Assembly (NCBI RefSeq): GCF_016093275.1
Contig: NZ_JAEDAK010000012.1
Location: 62,001-126,000 of the forward strand
DNA: 64,000 nt
DNA from: Inhella proteolytica
Lineage (GTDB): Bacteria; Pseudomonadota; Gammaproteobacteria; Burkholderiales; Burkholderiaceae_C
Direction of reading: 5' to 3'
Below, in pieces: positions 1 to 11,724 of the stretch. A program made the position numbers and the translations under genes. The first letter of the stretch is position 1; each line of letters starts with the position of its first letter. The notes beneath the pieces were generated by a model. The model was not told where the DNA came from, did no database searches, and saw only the letters and a program-made list of their open reading frames with translations.

Positions 1-939
1 GAGAACAAGGCCGCCCTGATGGCCGGCGTGCGCGGCAATGACGCCGTCGTCAACGCGCTGCCCTACCACCTGGCCATCACCGCCGCCGAAGCCGCGCTGG
101 AGTGCGGCTGCCACTACTTCGACCTGACCGAAGACGTGGCGGCCACCAAGGCCATCATGGAAATGGCCAAGAGCGCCAAGACCGCCTTCATGCCCCAGTG
201 TGGCCTGGCCCCGGGCTTCATCGGCATCGTGGCCCACCACCTGGCCAAGCAGTTCGACGAAGTGCGTGATGTGCAGATGCGCGTCGGCGCGCTGCCCGCC
301 TTCCCCACGAACAAGCTCAAGTACAACCTGACCTGGTCGGTGGACGGCCTGATCAACGAGTACTGCCACCCCTGCGAAGCCATCCACGGTGGTGAGTTCA
401 TCCAGGCCCTGCCGCTGGAAGGCCTGGAGCACTTCAGCCTGGACGGCGTCGAGTACGAGGCCTTCAACACCTCGGGCGGCCTGGGCACCCTGTGCGAGAC
501 CTGGAAGGGCAAGGTCCAGAACCTGGACTACAAGACCGTGCGCTACCCCGGCCACCGCGACCTGATGAAGTTCCTGCTGGAAGACCTGGCCCTGGCCGGC
601 GACCAGGAGAAGCTCAAGGACATCATGCGCAAGAGCATGCCCGCCACCATGCAGGACGTGGTGCTGGTGTTCGTCACCGTCTCCGGCATGAAGAACGGCG
701 TGCTGCTGCAGGAAGTCTTCGCCCGCAAGATCTTTGCCGACCGTGACGTGAAGGCCCCGCTGTCGGCCATCCAGATCACCACCGCCGCCGGCATCTGCAC
801 CGCCGTGGACCTGTTCCGCGAAGGCAAGCTGCCGCAGAAGGGCTTCGTGCGTCAGGAAGACGTGGCGCTGCCTGACTTCCTGGCCAACCGCTTCGGCAAG
901 GCCTACGAGCAGCTGCGCCAAGTCCAGTCGATTGCTTAA
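1..939 (+). CDS. Saccharopine dehydrogenase-like / lysine 6-dehydrogenase-like oxidoreductase (5' partial)
   Basis: The reading frame is open from the first base, so the N-terminal Rossmann region lies outside the window; about 312 residues remain. The visible part has the family's central segment (QCGLAPGFIGIVAHHLAKQF) and the C-terminal saccharopine-dehydrogenase domain. Known relatives either split saccharopine into glutamate and aminoadipate semialdehyde or oxidise lysine directly to that semialdehyde; the sequence seen does not decide which. It is followed 84 bp later by an aminoadipate-semialdehyde dehydrogenase on the same strand, which supports a first step in lysine catabolism. Cytosolic, NAD(P)-dependent by family. 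Confident on family, less so on exact substrate. Confidence 0.85.
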   Translation, partial: ENKAALMAGVRGNDAVVNALPYHLAITAAEAALECGCHYFDLTEDVAATKAIMEMAKSAKTAFMPQCGLAPGFIGIVAHHLAKQFDEVRDVQMRVGALPAFPTNKLKYNLTWSVDGLINEYCHPCEAIHGGEFIQALPLEGLEHFSLDGVEYEAFNTSGGLGTLCETWKGKVQNLDYKTVRYPGHRDLMKFLLEDLALAGDQEKLKDIMRKSMPATMQDVVLVFVTVSGMKNGVLLQEVFARKIFADRDVKAPLSAIQITTAAGICTAVDLFREGKLPQKGFVRQEDVALPDFLANRFGKAYEQLRQVQSIA

Positions 940-1023
940 GCTGCCGACTACGCGCTAGAACCCCTATGCGCCGCCGCACTGTTTGATTCAGCGCGGCGGC
1001 GTTTCCGCTTCCAGGAGAACCGC

Positions 1024-2550
1024 ATGACCACCATTTCCACCCAAGCCCATGACCTGCTGGCCCGCATGGGCGTGGCCAAGAGCCTGTACACCGAAGGCAC
1101 GCTGACCGCCCGCTCGCCGGTGGACGGCGCCGTCACCGGCAAGGTCGTCGAAAGCACGGCTGCCGAGATGCAAGCCGCCATCGGCAAGGCCCACGCCGCC
1201 TTCCTGGAGTGGCGCGTCATCCCCGCCCCGAAGCGTGGCGAGCTGGTGCGCAAGTTCGGCGAGGTGCTGCGCACCCACAAGACCGATCTGGCCGCCCTGG
1301 TTTCCTTGGAAGCCGGCAAGATCGCCAGCGAAGGCCTGGGCGAAGTGCAGGAAATGATCGACATCTGCGACTTCGCTGTCGGTCTGAGCCGCCAGCTGCA
1401 CGGCCTGACGATCGCCAGCGAGCGTCCCGGCCACCGCATGATGGAACAGTGGCTGCCGCTGGGTGTGGTCGGCATCATCTCGGCCTTCAACTTCCCCGTC
1501 GCCGTGTGGGCCTGGAACTCGGCCCTGGCGCTCGTCGCCGGTGACACCTGCGTCTGGAAGCCCAGCGAGAAGACCCCGCTCACCGCCCTGGCCACGCAAG
1601 CCCTGTTCGAGAAGGCCGTCGCCGCCTACAAGGCCGATGGCCATGTGGCGCCCGAAGGCCTGAGCCTGGTGCTGAACGGCGGCGCCGCCGTAGGCGAGGC
1701 CCTGGTGACCGACACCCGCGTGCCGCTGATCAGCGCCACCGGCTCCACCCGCATGGGCCGCATCGTCGGTCCCAAGGTCGCTGCCCGTTTCGGCCGCTGC
1801 CTGCTGGAGCTGGGCGGCAACAACGCCCTGATCGTCAGCGACAAGGCCGACCTGGACCTGGCCGTGCGCGCCATCGCCTTCGGTGCCTGGGGCACCGCCG
1901 GCCAGCGCTGCACCACCACCCGCCGCGTCATCGCCCACAAGGCCGTGCACGACCAACTGGTGGAGCGCCTGGAAAAGGTGCGCGTGCAGCTGAAGATCGG
2001 CAACCCGCTGGCCGACGGCACCCTGGTGGGCCCGCTGGTGGACAAGCAAGCCTTTGACGCCATGCAGGCTGCCCTGGCCCAGGCCAAGGCCCAGGGCGGC
2101 ACCGTGCGTGGCGGTGAGCGCGCGCTGGCTGCTGAGCACCCCGAAGCCTTCTACGCCGCCCCGGCCCTGGTGACCATGCCGGCCCAGACCGAGGTGGTCT
2201 GCCACGAGACCTTCGCGCCCATCCTCTACGTGCTGAAGTACGAGAAGCTGGACGAGGCCATCGCCCTGCAGAACGGCGTGCCGCAGGGTCTGTCCAGCGC
2301 CATCTTCACCACCGACATCCGCGAGGCCGAGGCCTTCATGAGCGCCGCCGGCAGCGACTGCGGCATTGCCAACGTCAACATCGGCACCTCGGGCGCCGAA
2401 ATCGGTGGCGCCTTCGGTGGCGAGAAGGAAACCGGCGGCGGCCGCGAGTCGGGTTCGGACGCCTGGCGCCAATACATGCGCCGTGTCACCAACACGGTGA
2501 ACTACAGCAACAGCCTGCCGCTGGCCCAGGGGGTGAAGTTCGATGTTTGA
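1024..2550 (+). CDS. amaB: ALDH7-family L-2-aminoadipate semialdehyde dehydrogenase
   Basis: A 508-residue aldehyde dehydrogenase of the ALDH7 (antiquitin) type. It oxidises 2-aminoadipate 6-semialdehyde to 2-aminoadipate with NAD+. The catalytic glutamate lies in LELGGNNALI (about residue 270) and the catalytic cysteine in TAGQRCTTTRR (about residue 304). The C-terminus carries the GGEKETGGGRESGSD segment typical of ALDH7 enzymes. The start is supported by an AGGAG ribosome site about 7 bases upstream. Its stop overlaps the next gene by 8 bases, so translation is probably coupled. The saccharopine-dehydrogenase-like gene upstream and the DUF1338 gene downstream place it in lysine degradation. 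The symbol amaB follows Pseudomonas usage and is by analogy. Confidence 0.92.
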   Translation: MTTISTQAHDLLARMGVAKSLYTEGTLTARSPVDGAVTGKVVESTAAEMQAAIGKAHAAFLEWRVIPAPKRGELVRKFGEVLRTHKTDLAALVSLEAGKIASEGLGEVQEMIDICDFAVGLSRQLHGLTIASERPGHRMMEQWLPLGVVGIISAFNFPVAVWAWNSALALVAGDTCVWKPSEKTPLTALATQALFEKAVAAYKADGHVAPEGLSLVLNGGAAVGEALVTDTRVPLISATGSTRMGRIVGPKVAARFGRCLLELGGNNALIVSDKADLDLAVRAIAFGAWGTAGQRCTTTRRVIAHKAVHDQLVERLEKVRVQLKIGNPLADGTLVGPLVDKQAFDAMQAALAQAKAQGGTVRGGERALAAEHPEAFYAAPALVTMPAQTEVVCHETFAPILYVLKYEKLDEAIALQNGVPQGLSSAIFTTDIREAEAFMSAAGSDCGIANVNIGTSGAEIGGAFGGEKETGGGRESGSDAWRQYMRRVTNTVNYSNSLPLAQGVKFDV

Positions 2551-3580
2551 CCTGCGCCCCTCAGAGACCGGCGTCTACCGTCTGGTCAAGGGCATGCTCG
2601 GCGCCTCGGCGGCCGACGCGCTCTTCACCCAGCTGGAGATCGACCCGCGCATCCTCAGGCCCATCTCGGCGGCTGTCAGCCGCGCCGAGATGGCGCAGGC
2701 CCTGAACATGGTGCTGTTCTACGACCTGCACGAGCGCGTGCCCGAGGGCCACGACTATGTGCAGGACGTGATGGCGGCCGGCCAGAAGATCACCTTCGAC
2801 CACGGCGCCCTGCGCACCGTGGCCTGGCCCAGCGGCGCGCTGCCGCCGGGCGAGGCCGCCATCAGCCGCGTGCTGCGCCCGCTGGGCTTCGCCGTGGCTG
2901 ACACCTACCCGCTGCCGCGCCTGAAGATGACCGGCCGCGCCTGGGCCCACACCGACTTCCCCGAGACCATCGCGCAGTTCTTCGTCTCCGAGCTGCACCC
3001 CGAGCAGTTCAGCGTCGAGTTCCAGGCCGCGGTCACCCGTGTGTTGGCCGATTCCGTGGACCCGCTGGGCCCGCAGGACGTGGGCCGCCTGGAGCGCCTG
3101 GGCCGTGACGGCTCGCTGCCCTGGCCCGACGCCCTGGCTCTGATGCCGAAGGTGGTGGCCTGCTTCGGCCGCCAGCACGGCGGCTTCGCCTTGGCCGACT
3201 ACGAGACCCTGCTGGCCGAATCCGCCGAGATGGCCTGGATCAGCACCGAGGGCAATGCCTTCAACCACGCTACCGACCGCGTCGAAGACCTGGAGTCCCT
3301 GAGTGCGCAGCAGAAGAAGCTGGGCCGCTCGATCAAGGACGCCATCGAGGTCAGCAAGAGCGGCCGCGTGATGCAGACCGCCTTCAAGGCGGCGCAGGTG
3401 GAGCGCGAGTTCCTGGACGAGGACGGCGACTGGGTGACGCGCAGCGTGCCCGGCAGCTTCTACGAGTTCATCCAGCGCGAGCGCTTGCAGTGCGGCCGCC
3501 TGGATCTCGCCTTCGACGCCGGCAATGCGACCGCCATCTTCAAGATGACGACGCACGAGGCGCTGGAAATCCTGAGCTGA
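2543..3580 (+). CDS. DUF1338 family 2-oxoadipate dioxygenase/decarboxylase (HglS-like)
   Basis: A 345-residue DUF1338 protein. Characterised members (HglS of Pseudomonas putida, plant FLO7) are Fe(II) enzymes that convert 2-oxoadipate to 2-hydroxyglutarate with loss of CO2. Predicted metal ligands are His87 in FDHGALRTV, with Arg91 four residues on as in HglS, His242 in FNHATDRV, and Glu308 in SFYEFIQR. It is clearly shorter than the roughly 450-residue HglS/YdcJ class and closer in size to the FLO7-like class. It overlaps the ALDH7 gene by 8 bases, and a small membrane protein starts on the last base of its stop codon. The 2-hydroxyglutarate dehydrogenase just downstream fits its product. 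Function is inferred from family and context. Confidence 0.85.
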   Translation: MFDLRPSETGVYRLVKGMLGASAADALFTQLEIDPRILRPISAAVSRAEMAQALNMVLFYDLHERVPEGHDYVQDVMAAGQKITFDHGALRTVAWPSGALPPGEAAISRVLRPLGFAVADTYPLPRLKMTGRAWAHTDFPETIAQFFVSELHPEQFSVEFQAAVTRVLADSVDPLGPQDVGRLERLGRDGSLPWPDALALMPKVVACFGRQHGGFALADYETLLAESAEMAWISTEGNAFNHATDRVEDLESLSAQQKKLGRSIKDAIEVSKSGRVMQTAFKAAQVEREFLDEDGDWVTRSVPGSFYEFIQRERLQCGRLDLAFDAGNATAIFKMTTHEALEILS

Positions 3581-3804
3581 TGCGCTGGCTCTTCGGGCTG
3601 GCCGCGCTGGCCGCCACCGCCTTGCTGTTCTGGCTGGCGGTGAGCCTGGTCGGCCTGGTGTTCGGCCCGAAGACCACTGGCGGCGGCCTTAACCTCTGGG
3701 GTCTGGTGGCTCCGCTGGCGCTGGCCCTGGTGTTCCTGCTGGGCCTGCGCCTGCGCATGGCGCGCAACAAGCGCCGCAAACAACACGAACACGATGTCCG
3801 TTGA
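3580..3804 (+). CDS. Small two-helix membrane protein in the lysine operon
   Basis: A 74-residue protein whose ATG uses the last A of the preceding TGA stop, and whose end overlaps the next gene by 11 bases, so it is fully embedded in the operon. It has two hydrophobic helices (about residues 2-28 and 40-58) joined by a short Gly-rich loop (KTTGGGLN). A basic tail (RMARNKRRKQHEH) is probably cytoplasmic. I do not recognise a family. Position suggests a membrane partner or anchor for the neighbouring dehydrogenases, but nothing in the sequence proves this. Confidence 0.7.
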   Translation: MRWLFGLAALAATALLFWLAVSLVGLVFGPKTTGGGLNLWGLVAPLALALVFLLGLRLRMARNKRRKQHEHDVR

Positions 3805-5158
3805 AGCCTTCCTGACGGCGGCCGGCCCGCTGGCCAGCGCTGACGTGGAGCCGCGCTACCTGAGCGGCGCGCGCTACGGTGCCGGTGCGGCCACGGCCCT
3901 GCTCAAGCCCGCCACCGTGGCGCAGGCGGCCGAGCTGCTGGCGCTCGCCTCCAGCCACCAGGTGCCCCTGGTGCTGCAGGGTGCCCACACCGGCCTGGTC
4001 AAGGCGGCCACGCCGCAGGGTCAGGTGCTGATGAGCACCGAGCGCCTGCGCGAGGTCTTCGAGCTGGACCCGCTGGACCGCACGCTGCGCGTCTCGGCCG
4101 GTTTCAAGCTCAGCGAGGTCAATCAGCGCCTGGCTGAGCACGGCCTGCAGTTCCCTATCGACCTATCCGCTGACCCCAGCATCGGCGGCATGCTGGCGCA
4201 CAACACCGGTGGCACGCGCATGCTGCGCTACGGCGATGTGCGGGCCAACACCCTGGGCCTGGAGGTGGCGCTGGCCGATGGCCAACTCGTCCGCCTGGGC
4301 CACGGCCTGGCCAAGGACAACTCGGCCCTGGCCCTGCAACAGCTCTTCATCGGCGCCTCGGGCGGCCTGGGCCTGATCACCGAAGCCACGCTCAGGCTCG
4401 CGCCGATCCCCAAGCAAGCGGCCGTGGCCCTGGTGGCGCCGGCCTCGCTGGAAGCGGTGTGGCCGCTGTACCAGCGTTGGATGGCCGAGTTTGGCGTGCT
4501 GGTCTCGGCCTTCGAAGGCCTGAGCGCGAACGCGCTGGAGGCGGCCATCCATGTGCAGGGTGGCGCTTCGCCCTTTGCGGCCGAGTTGCCGCCCTACAGC
4601 CTGTTGCTCGAACTGTCTTCCGAGCTGCCCGCTGCGCAGCTGAACCTGCGCGAGCTGCTGCACACGGCACTCGAAGCCGCGTTCGAATCGGGCGAGGTGG
4701 TGGACGCCGCGCTCGACAACGACGAAGGCCTCTGGGGCCTGCGCCATGCGGTGAGCGAGGGCCTGCGCGAGCAGGGCGCGGTGATCGGCTTCGACATCAG
4801 CCTGCCGCGCCGCGCGGTCTGGGCCTTCCGTGAACAGGCCACGGCCTGGCTGGCCGAGCATTTCGCGCCGGCCAAGGTCTGCGACTTCGGCCACCTCGGC
4901 GATGGCGGACAGCACTTCAATCTGGTCTGGCCCAAGTCGGCGGCAGCCTTGTCGGCGGAAGAGGGCGCGCGGCTGCGGGCGGGCATCTATGCGCTGGTGA
5001 TGGCGCATGGGGGCTCCTTCAGCGCCGAGCACGGGCTGGGGCCGCTGCTGCAGTCCACCTACGACGCGCACACCGCGGAGGGCGTCAAGGCGCTGTCGGC
5101 TGCGGTGGCGGGGCTCTTGAATCCGCAAGGTCTGCTGGGGCAGTTCCGCTTCGGTTGA
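3794..5158 (+). CDS. FAD-binding oxidase, probable D-2-hydroxyglutarate dehydrogenase
   Basis: A 454-residue FAD-linked oxidase of the GlcD/D2HGDH type. The N-terminal half is the FAD-binding type-4 domain (PLVLQGAHTGLVKAAT near residue 55, DPSIGGMLAHNTGGTRMLRY near 125). The C-terminal half ends with the typical DFGHLGDGGQHFNL metal-site segment and AEHGLGPLL. It would oxidise D-2-hydroxyglutarate, the product of the DUF1338 enzyme two genes upstream, to 2-oxoglutarate. That closes the route from lysine to the TCA cycle. It overlaps the small membrane-protein gene by 11 bases. A related D-lactate or glycolate oxidase role cannot be excluded from sequence alone, but context favours 2-hydroxyglutarate. 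Confidence 0.85.
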   Translation: MSVEAFLTAAGPLASADVEPRYLSGARYGAGAATALLKPATVAQAAELLALASSHQVPLVLQGAHTGLVKAATPQGQVLMSTERLREVFELDPLDRTLRVSAGFKLSEVNQRLAEHGLQFPIDLSADPSIGGMLAHNTGGTRMLRYGDVRANTLGLEVALADGQLVRLGHGLAKDNSALALQQLFIGASGGLGLITEATLRLAPIPKQAAVALVAPASLEAVWPLYQRWMAEFGVLVSAFEGLSANALEAAIHVQGGASPFAAELPPYSLLLELSSELPAAQLNLRELLHTALEAAFESGEVVDAALDNDEGLWGLRHAVSEGLREQGAVIGFDISLPRRAVWAFREQATAWLAEHFAPAKVCDFGHLGDGGQHFNLVWPKSAAALSAEEGARLRAGIYALVMAHGGSFSAEHGLGPLLQSTYDAHTAEGVKALSAAVAGLLNPQGLLGQFRFG

Positions 5159-5171
5159 TGCGGGTCGGGGG

Positions 5172-5192
5172 GCAGGGGTTGAGGGCCCCTGC
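5172..5192. terminator. Short GC hairpin between convergent genes
   Basis: GCAGGGG and CCCCTGC form a perfect 7-bp stem with a 7-base loop, placed between the ends of the 2-hydroxyglutarate dehydrogenase gene and the convergent amidohydrolase gene. There is no T-run on either side, so an intrinsic terminator role is only a guess. Confidence 0.3.
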
Positions 5193-5226
5193 GGGTTCTC
5201 GCACCAAGCTCACAGCAGGCCGCGAG

Positions 5227-6486
5227 TCAAACCACCCCAGCCCGTTCGAGCATCGCGTGCAACAACACATTGCACCCCGCCGTGATGTGCTCGGGCTGCG
5301 CGTCCTCGATTTCGTTGTGGCTGATGCCGTCCTTGCAGGGTATGAAGATCATCCCGGCCGGGGCCAGGCGGGCCATGTAGACGGCGTCGTGCCCGGCGCC
5401 GGAGACCGCCGGCATGTTGCTGTAGCCGAGCTGGTCGGCCGCGCGCTGCACGGCGGCGATGCAGTCCGGGTGGAAGGGTTGGGCGGGGTAGTTGGAGACC
5501 TGCTCGATCTGGATCGACAAGCCGGTTTCCGCTGACAGGCGCGCGGCCACGCCGCGGATGTCGGCGTCCATGGCCTCGCACAGCGCATCGCTGGCATTGC
5601 GCAGGTCGATGCTGAACTTCACGCGGCCGGGGATGACGTTGCGGCTGTTCGGGTGCACCTGCACCATGCCGACGGTGCCGCGCCCATGCGGCGGGTGGCG
5701 GTGCGCGCAGGCCACCACTTCCTGCATCAGGCGTGTGGCCACCTGCAGCGCGTCCTTGCGCAGGGCCATGGGCGTGGGGCCGGCGTGGGCCTCCATGCCG
5801 GTGACCGTGCAGTCGTACCAGCGGATGCCGAGCACGCCGGTCACCACGCCGATGGTCTTGCCATGGTCCTCCAGCACCGGGCCCTGTTCGATATGGGTCT
5901 CGAAGTAGGCGCCAATCGGGTGATCGCCCGGCACCTGATCGCCGATGTAGCCGATGCGCTCCAGCTCGCCCTTGACCGTCTTGCCCTCGGTGTCTGTCGC
6001 GGCGTAGGCGTGCTCCAGCGTGAAGGCCTTGGCGAACACGCCCGAGCCCATCATCACGGGCACGAAGCGCGAGCCTTCCTCGTTGGTCCAGAAGGCCACC
6101 TCGATCGGGGCCTCGGTCTCGATGCCATGGTCATTGAGCGTGCGCACCACCTCGATGCCGGCCAGCACGCCGTAGTTGCCGTCGAACTTGCCGCCGGTGG
6201 GCTGGGTGTCGATGTGGCTGCCGGTCATGATGGGCGGCAGGCTGTTGTTGCGGCCGGGGCGGCGCATGAAGGCGTTGCCGATTTGGTCGATGGTCACGCT
6301 CATGCCGGCCTCGCGCGCCCAGCGCAGCACCAGGTCGCGGCCCTGCTTGTCCAGGTCGGTCAGCGTCAGGCGGCAGACGCCACCCTTGGCTGTGGCGCCG
6401 ATCTGCGCCAACTCCATCAGCGAATCCCACAGGCGCTGGCCGTTGATGCGCAAGGCGTCGATGCGCGAAGGGGTGGCGGTGTCCAT
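5227..6486 (-). CDS. N-carbamoyl-beta-alanine / L-carbamoyl amino acid amidohydrolase (M20 Zn hydrolase)
   Basis: A 419-residue Zn-dependent hydrolase of the HyuC/AllC/beta-ureidopropionase branch of peptidase family M20. Metal-site motifs are visible: GSHIDTQPTGGKFDGNYG (His and bridging Asp, about residues 88-104), EEGSRF (about 136) and FETHIEQGPVLE (about 198). In the reductive pyrimidine route it hydrolyses N-carbamoyl-beta-alanine to beta-alanine, CO2 and ammonia. It is the last gene of the preT-to-hydrolase series, 14 bp after a small VOC gene. A GAGGAG ribosome site precedes the ATG. Exact substrate (carbamoyl-beta-alanine versus another carbamoyl amino acid or allantoate) is inferred from the dihydropyrimidinase and PreTA neighbours. 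Confidence 0.88.
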   Translation of the reverse strand: MDTATPSRIDALRINGQRLWDSLMELAQIGATAKGGVCRLTLTDLDKQGRDLVLRWAREAGMSVTIDQIGNAFMRRPGRNNSLPPIMTGSHIDTQPTGGKFDGNYGVLAGIEVVRTLNDHGIETEAPIEVAFWTNEEGSRFVPVMMGSGVFAKAFTLEHAYAATDTEGKTVKGELERIGYIGDQVPGDHPIGAYFETHIEQGPVLEDHGKTIGVVTGVLGIRWYDCTVTGMEAHAGPTPMALRKDALQVATRLMQEVVACAHRHPPHGRGTVGMVQVHPNSRNVIPGRVKFSIDLRNASDALCEAMDADIRGVAARLSAETGLSIQIEQVSNYPAQPFHPDCIAAVQRAADQLGYSNMPAVSGAGHDAVYMARLAPAGMIFIPCKDGISHNEIEDAQPEHITAGCNVLLHAMLERAGVV

Positions 6487-6500
6487 GGGAACTCCTCGTC

Positions 6501-9731
<3,231 letters not shown>

Positions 9732-9751
9732 GGGTGGTCCTGGCGGTTAGA

Positions 9752-10370
9752 AAGACCCCGCCGGGATTTCGCCCCGGCAGGCGACTCCCCTTCTTGCTCG
9801 TGCAAGAAAGGAAGCAAAGAACACGGCCCCTTGGCGCAGCCCCTTGGCTGCGCCAAGGGGTTCCCTGCGCTGCTCGCTTGCCTGGGCCGGCCCGAAACTC
9901 GCTGCACTCACTGCGTTCGCTCCGCTCAGACTGTCGGGCCGAGCATGAAGGGAACGCGTGCTGGCACACGCTGCCCAGGCCAGCTGCGCTGCTCGGCAGC
10001 GCATAGGGGCAGCGGCCGGAACAGCCAGACAGCCAACAGCCGGGAAACGGCGCGATGAAGTTAGTCGGGGCTGTTTGGTATTCGGCTGTTGGCTGTTGGA
10101 GTTCCCCCTATGCCAAGCCGAGGAGCACAGAAGAGCGGGCCCGCGCGCGCAGCGCGCTTCGTGAACTGACTTGGCGCAACTGACTGAACGAAGTGAGCGA
10201 AGCGAGCGCAGTGAGTTTTGCGCCTGGGCCCGTTCTTCGAGCACCGCAGGGCACCCCTGGCGCAGCCAGGGGCGCAGGCATCGGGGTCGCCTTTCTTTTG
10301 GTTCCTTTGCTTTGGCGACGCAAAGAAAAGGAACTCGGGTGCAGGGGTGAAGCCCCTGCGGGCTGTGCCG
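9752..10370. repeat. ~620-bp imperfect inverted-repeat element between preA and the NCS1 gene
   Basis: This is the only gene-free stretch over 300 bp in the window. The left arm (about 9752-10017) and right arm (about 10096-10370) are inverted copies of each other centred near 10057. Matching landmarks run outward from the centre: GCATAGGG (10001) against CCCTATGC (10106); a 13-bp perfect pair at 10030-10042 and 10083-10095; CACTGCGTTCGCTCCGCTCA (9909) against its near-complement near 10192-10212; and CCTGCGCTGCTCG (9865) against 10237-10250. Each arm also has its own hairpin, 9840-9860 (CCCCTTGGC/GCCAAGGGG) and 10254-10272 (CCCCTGGC/GCCAGGGG). I see no transposase or credible gene in it. It looks like a miniature, non-autonomous or extragenic repeat. 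Confidence 0.75.
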
Positions 10371-10412
10371 AACCATCAAGCCCTCCCAGGCAGACGCGGA
10401 GCCTTCAGTTCA

Positions 10413-11723
10413 TCACGATCCACACCCGCTTCTCATCGGGTTATTCGCGTGGGTCGTCCAGTTCGCGTACTCCGCCGGCACCTTCTGCCCCGTGCGCAGA
10501 TCGACCTCACCCGGCGCCACCCGCCGCATCGTGATCGTGTTGGGCACCGGGCAGATCGACACACACAAGTTGCAGCCCACGCACTCGGCCTCGTTGACCT
10601 CGAAGTGCCGCTGGCCATCCTTCATCGCAAAGATCGCCTGGTGCGAGGTGTCCTCGCAGACGATGTGGCAGCGCCCGCACTGGATGCAAGAGTCCTGGTT
10701 GATGACCGCCTTCTCGACGTAATTGAGATTGAGCTGGTTCCAGTTCTTCACGCTCGGCACCGCACGACCCTTGAAGTCGTCCAGGGTCTTGTAGCCCTGC
10801 TCGTCCATGAAGTTCGAGAGGCCATCGCACAGGTCCTGCACGATCTTGAAGCCGTAGACCATGGCCGCGGTGCAGACCTGCACCGTGCCGCAACCCATGG
10901 CGATGAACTCGGCGGCGTCGCGCCAGGTGGTGATGCCGCCGATGCCCGAGATCGGCATCCCCGCGGTCGCCGCATCGCGGGCGATCTCGGCCACCATGTT
11001 GAGAGCGATGGGCTTGACCGCCGGGCCGCAGTAGCCGCCGTGGGAGCCCCAGCCATCGGTGGCGGGCGTCATCACCATGCGCTCCAGGTCCACGCCCATC
11101 ACCGAGTTGATGGTGTTGATCAGGCTCACCGCGTCCGCCCCGCCGGCCTTGGCCGCGCGCGCCGGGTAGCGCACATCGGTGATGTTGGGCGTGAGCTTGA
11201 CGATCACCGGCAGTTTCGTGTGCGTCTTGCACCAGCCGGCAATGCGCTCGATGTACTCGGGCACCTGGCCCACGGCCGAGCCCATGCCGCGCTCGCTCAT
11301 GCCATGCGGGCAGCCGAAGTTCAGCTCCACGCCGTCGGCGCCGGTGTCTTCCACCTGGCGCAGGATGCGCTTCCAGGCCTGTTCGTCCAGCGGCACCATC
11401 AGCGACACCACCATGGCCCGATCCGGCCAGGCGCGCTTGACGCGGCGGATCTCGTCCAGATTGACCTGCAGCGGCCGGTCGCTGATCAGCTCGATGTTGT
11501 TCAGGCCGATGACGCGCCGGTCCGTGCCCAAGAGCGTGGAATAGCGCGGGCCGTTGACGTTGACCACCGGCGGGTCCTCGCCCAGGGTCTTCCAGACCAC
11601 GCCGCCCCAGCCGGCCTCGAAGGCGCGCACGACATTGACTTCCTTGTCGGTGGGCGGCGCGCTGGCCAGCCAGAAGGGGTTGGGGCTCTTGATGCCGAGG
11701 AAATTGCTGCTGATGTCCGCCAT
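10413..11723 (-). CDS. preA: Dihydropyrimidine dehydrogenase subunit PreA (NAD-dependent)
   Basis: A 436-residue protein with an N-terminal dihydroorotate-dehydrogenase-like FMN barrel and a C-terminal ferredoxin domain. The barrel carries ELNFGCPHGMSERGMG with the active-site cysteine (about residue 136). The tail carries two 4Fe-4S motifs, CIQCGRCHIVC and CVGCNLCVSIC. With PreT it reduces uracil and thymine to the 5,6-dihydro forms. It starts one base after preT stops, so the two subunits are co-translated. Length and domain order match the E. coli and Burkholderiales PreA proteins. The inverted-repeat element lies directly downstream. Confidence 0.95.
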   Translation of the reverse strand: MADISSNFLGIKSPNPFWLASAPPTDKEVNVVRAFEAGWGGVVWKTLGEDPPVVNVNGPRYSTLLGTDRRVIGLNNIELISDRPLQVNLDEIRRVKRAWPDRAMVVSLMVPLDEQAWKRILRQVEDTGADGVELNFGCPHGMSERGMGSAVGQVPEYIERIAGWCKTHTKLPVIVKLTPNITDVRYPARAAKAGGADAVSLINTINSVMGVDLERMVMTPATDGWGSHGGYCGPAVKPIALNMVAEIARDAATAGMPISGIGGITTWRDAAEFIAMGCGTVQVCTAAMVYGFKIVQDLCDGLSNFMDEQGYKTLDDFKGRAVPSVKNWNQLNLNYVEKAVINQDSCIQCGRCHIVCEDTSHQAIFAMKDGQRHFEVNEAECVGCNLCVSICPVPNTITMRRVAPGEVDLRTGQKVPAEYANWTTHANNPMRSGCGS

Positions 11724-11724
11724 C

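Noticed and set aside
988-2472. 494-residue open frame antisense to the ALDH7 gene
   Set aside because: It mirrors the real gene's codon pattern in GC-rich DNA, gives a Gly/Ala/His/Gln-rich low-complexity product and lacks a ribosome site or known domain.
9734-10534. Several 70-210-residue open frames in the inverted-repeat region
   Set aside because: They have no known domain, differ between arms, and arise from repeat DNA; the inverted-repeat symmetry is a better explanation.
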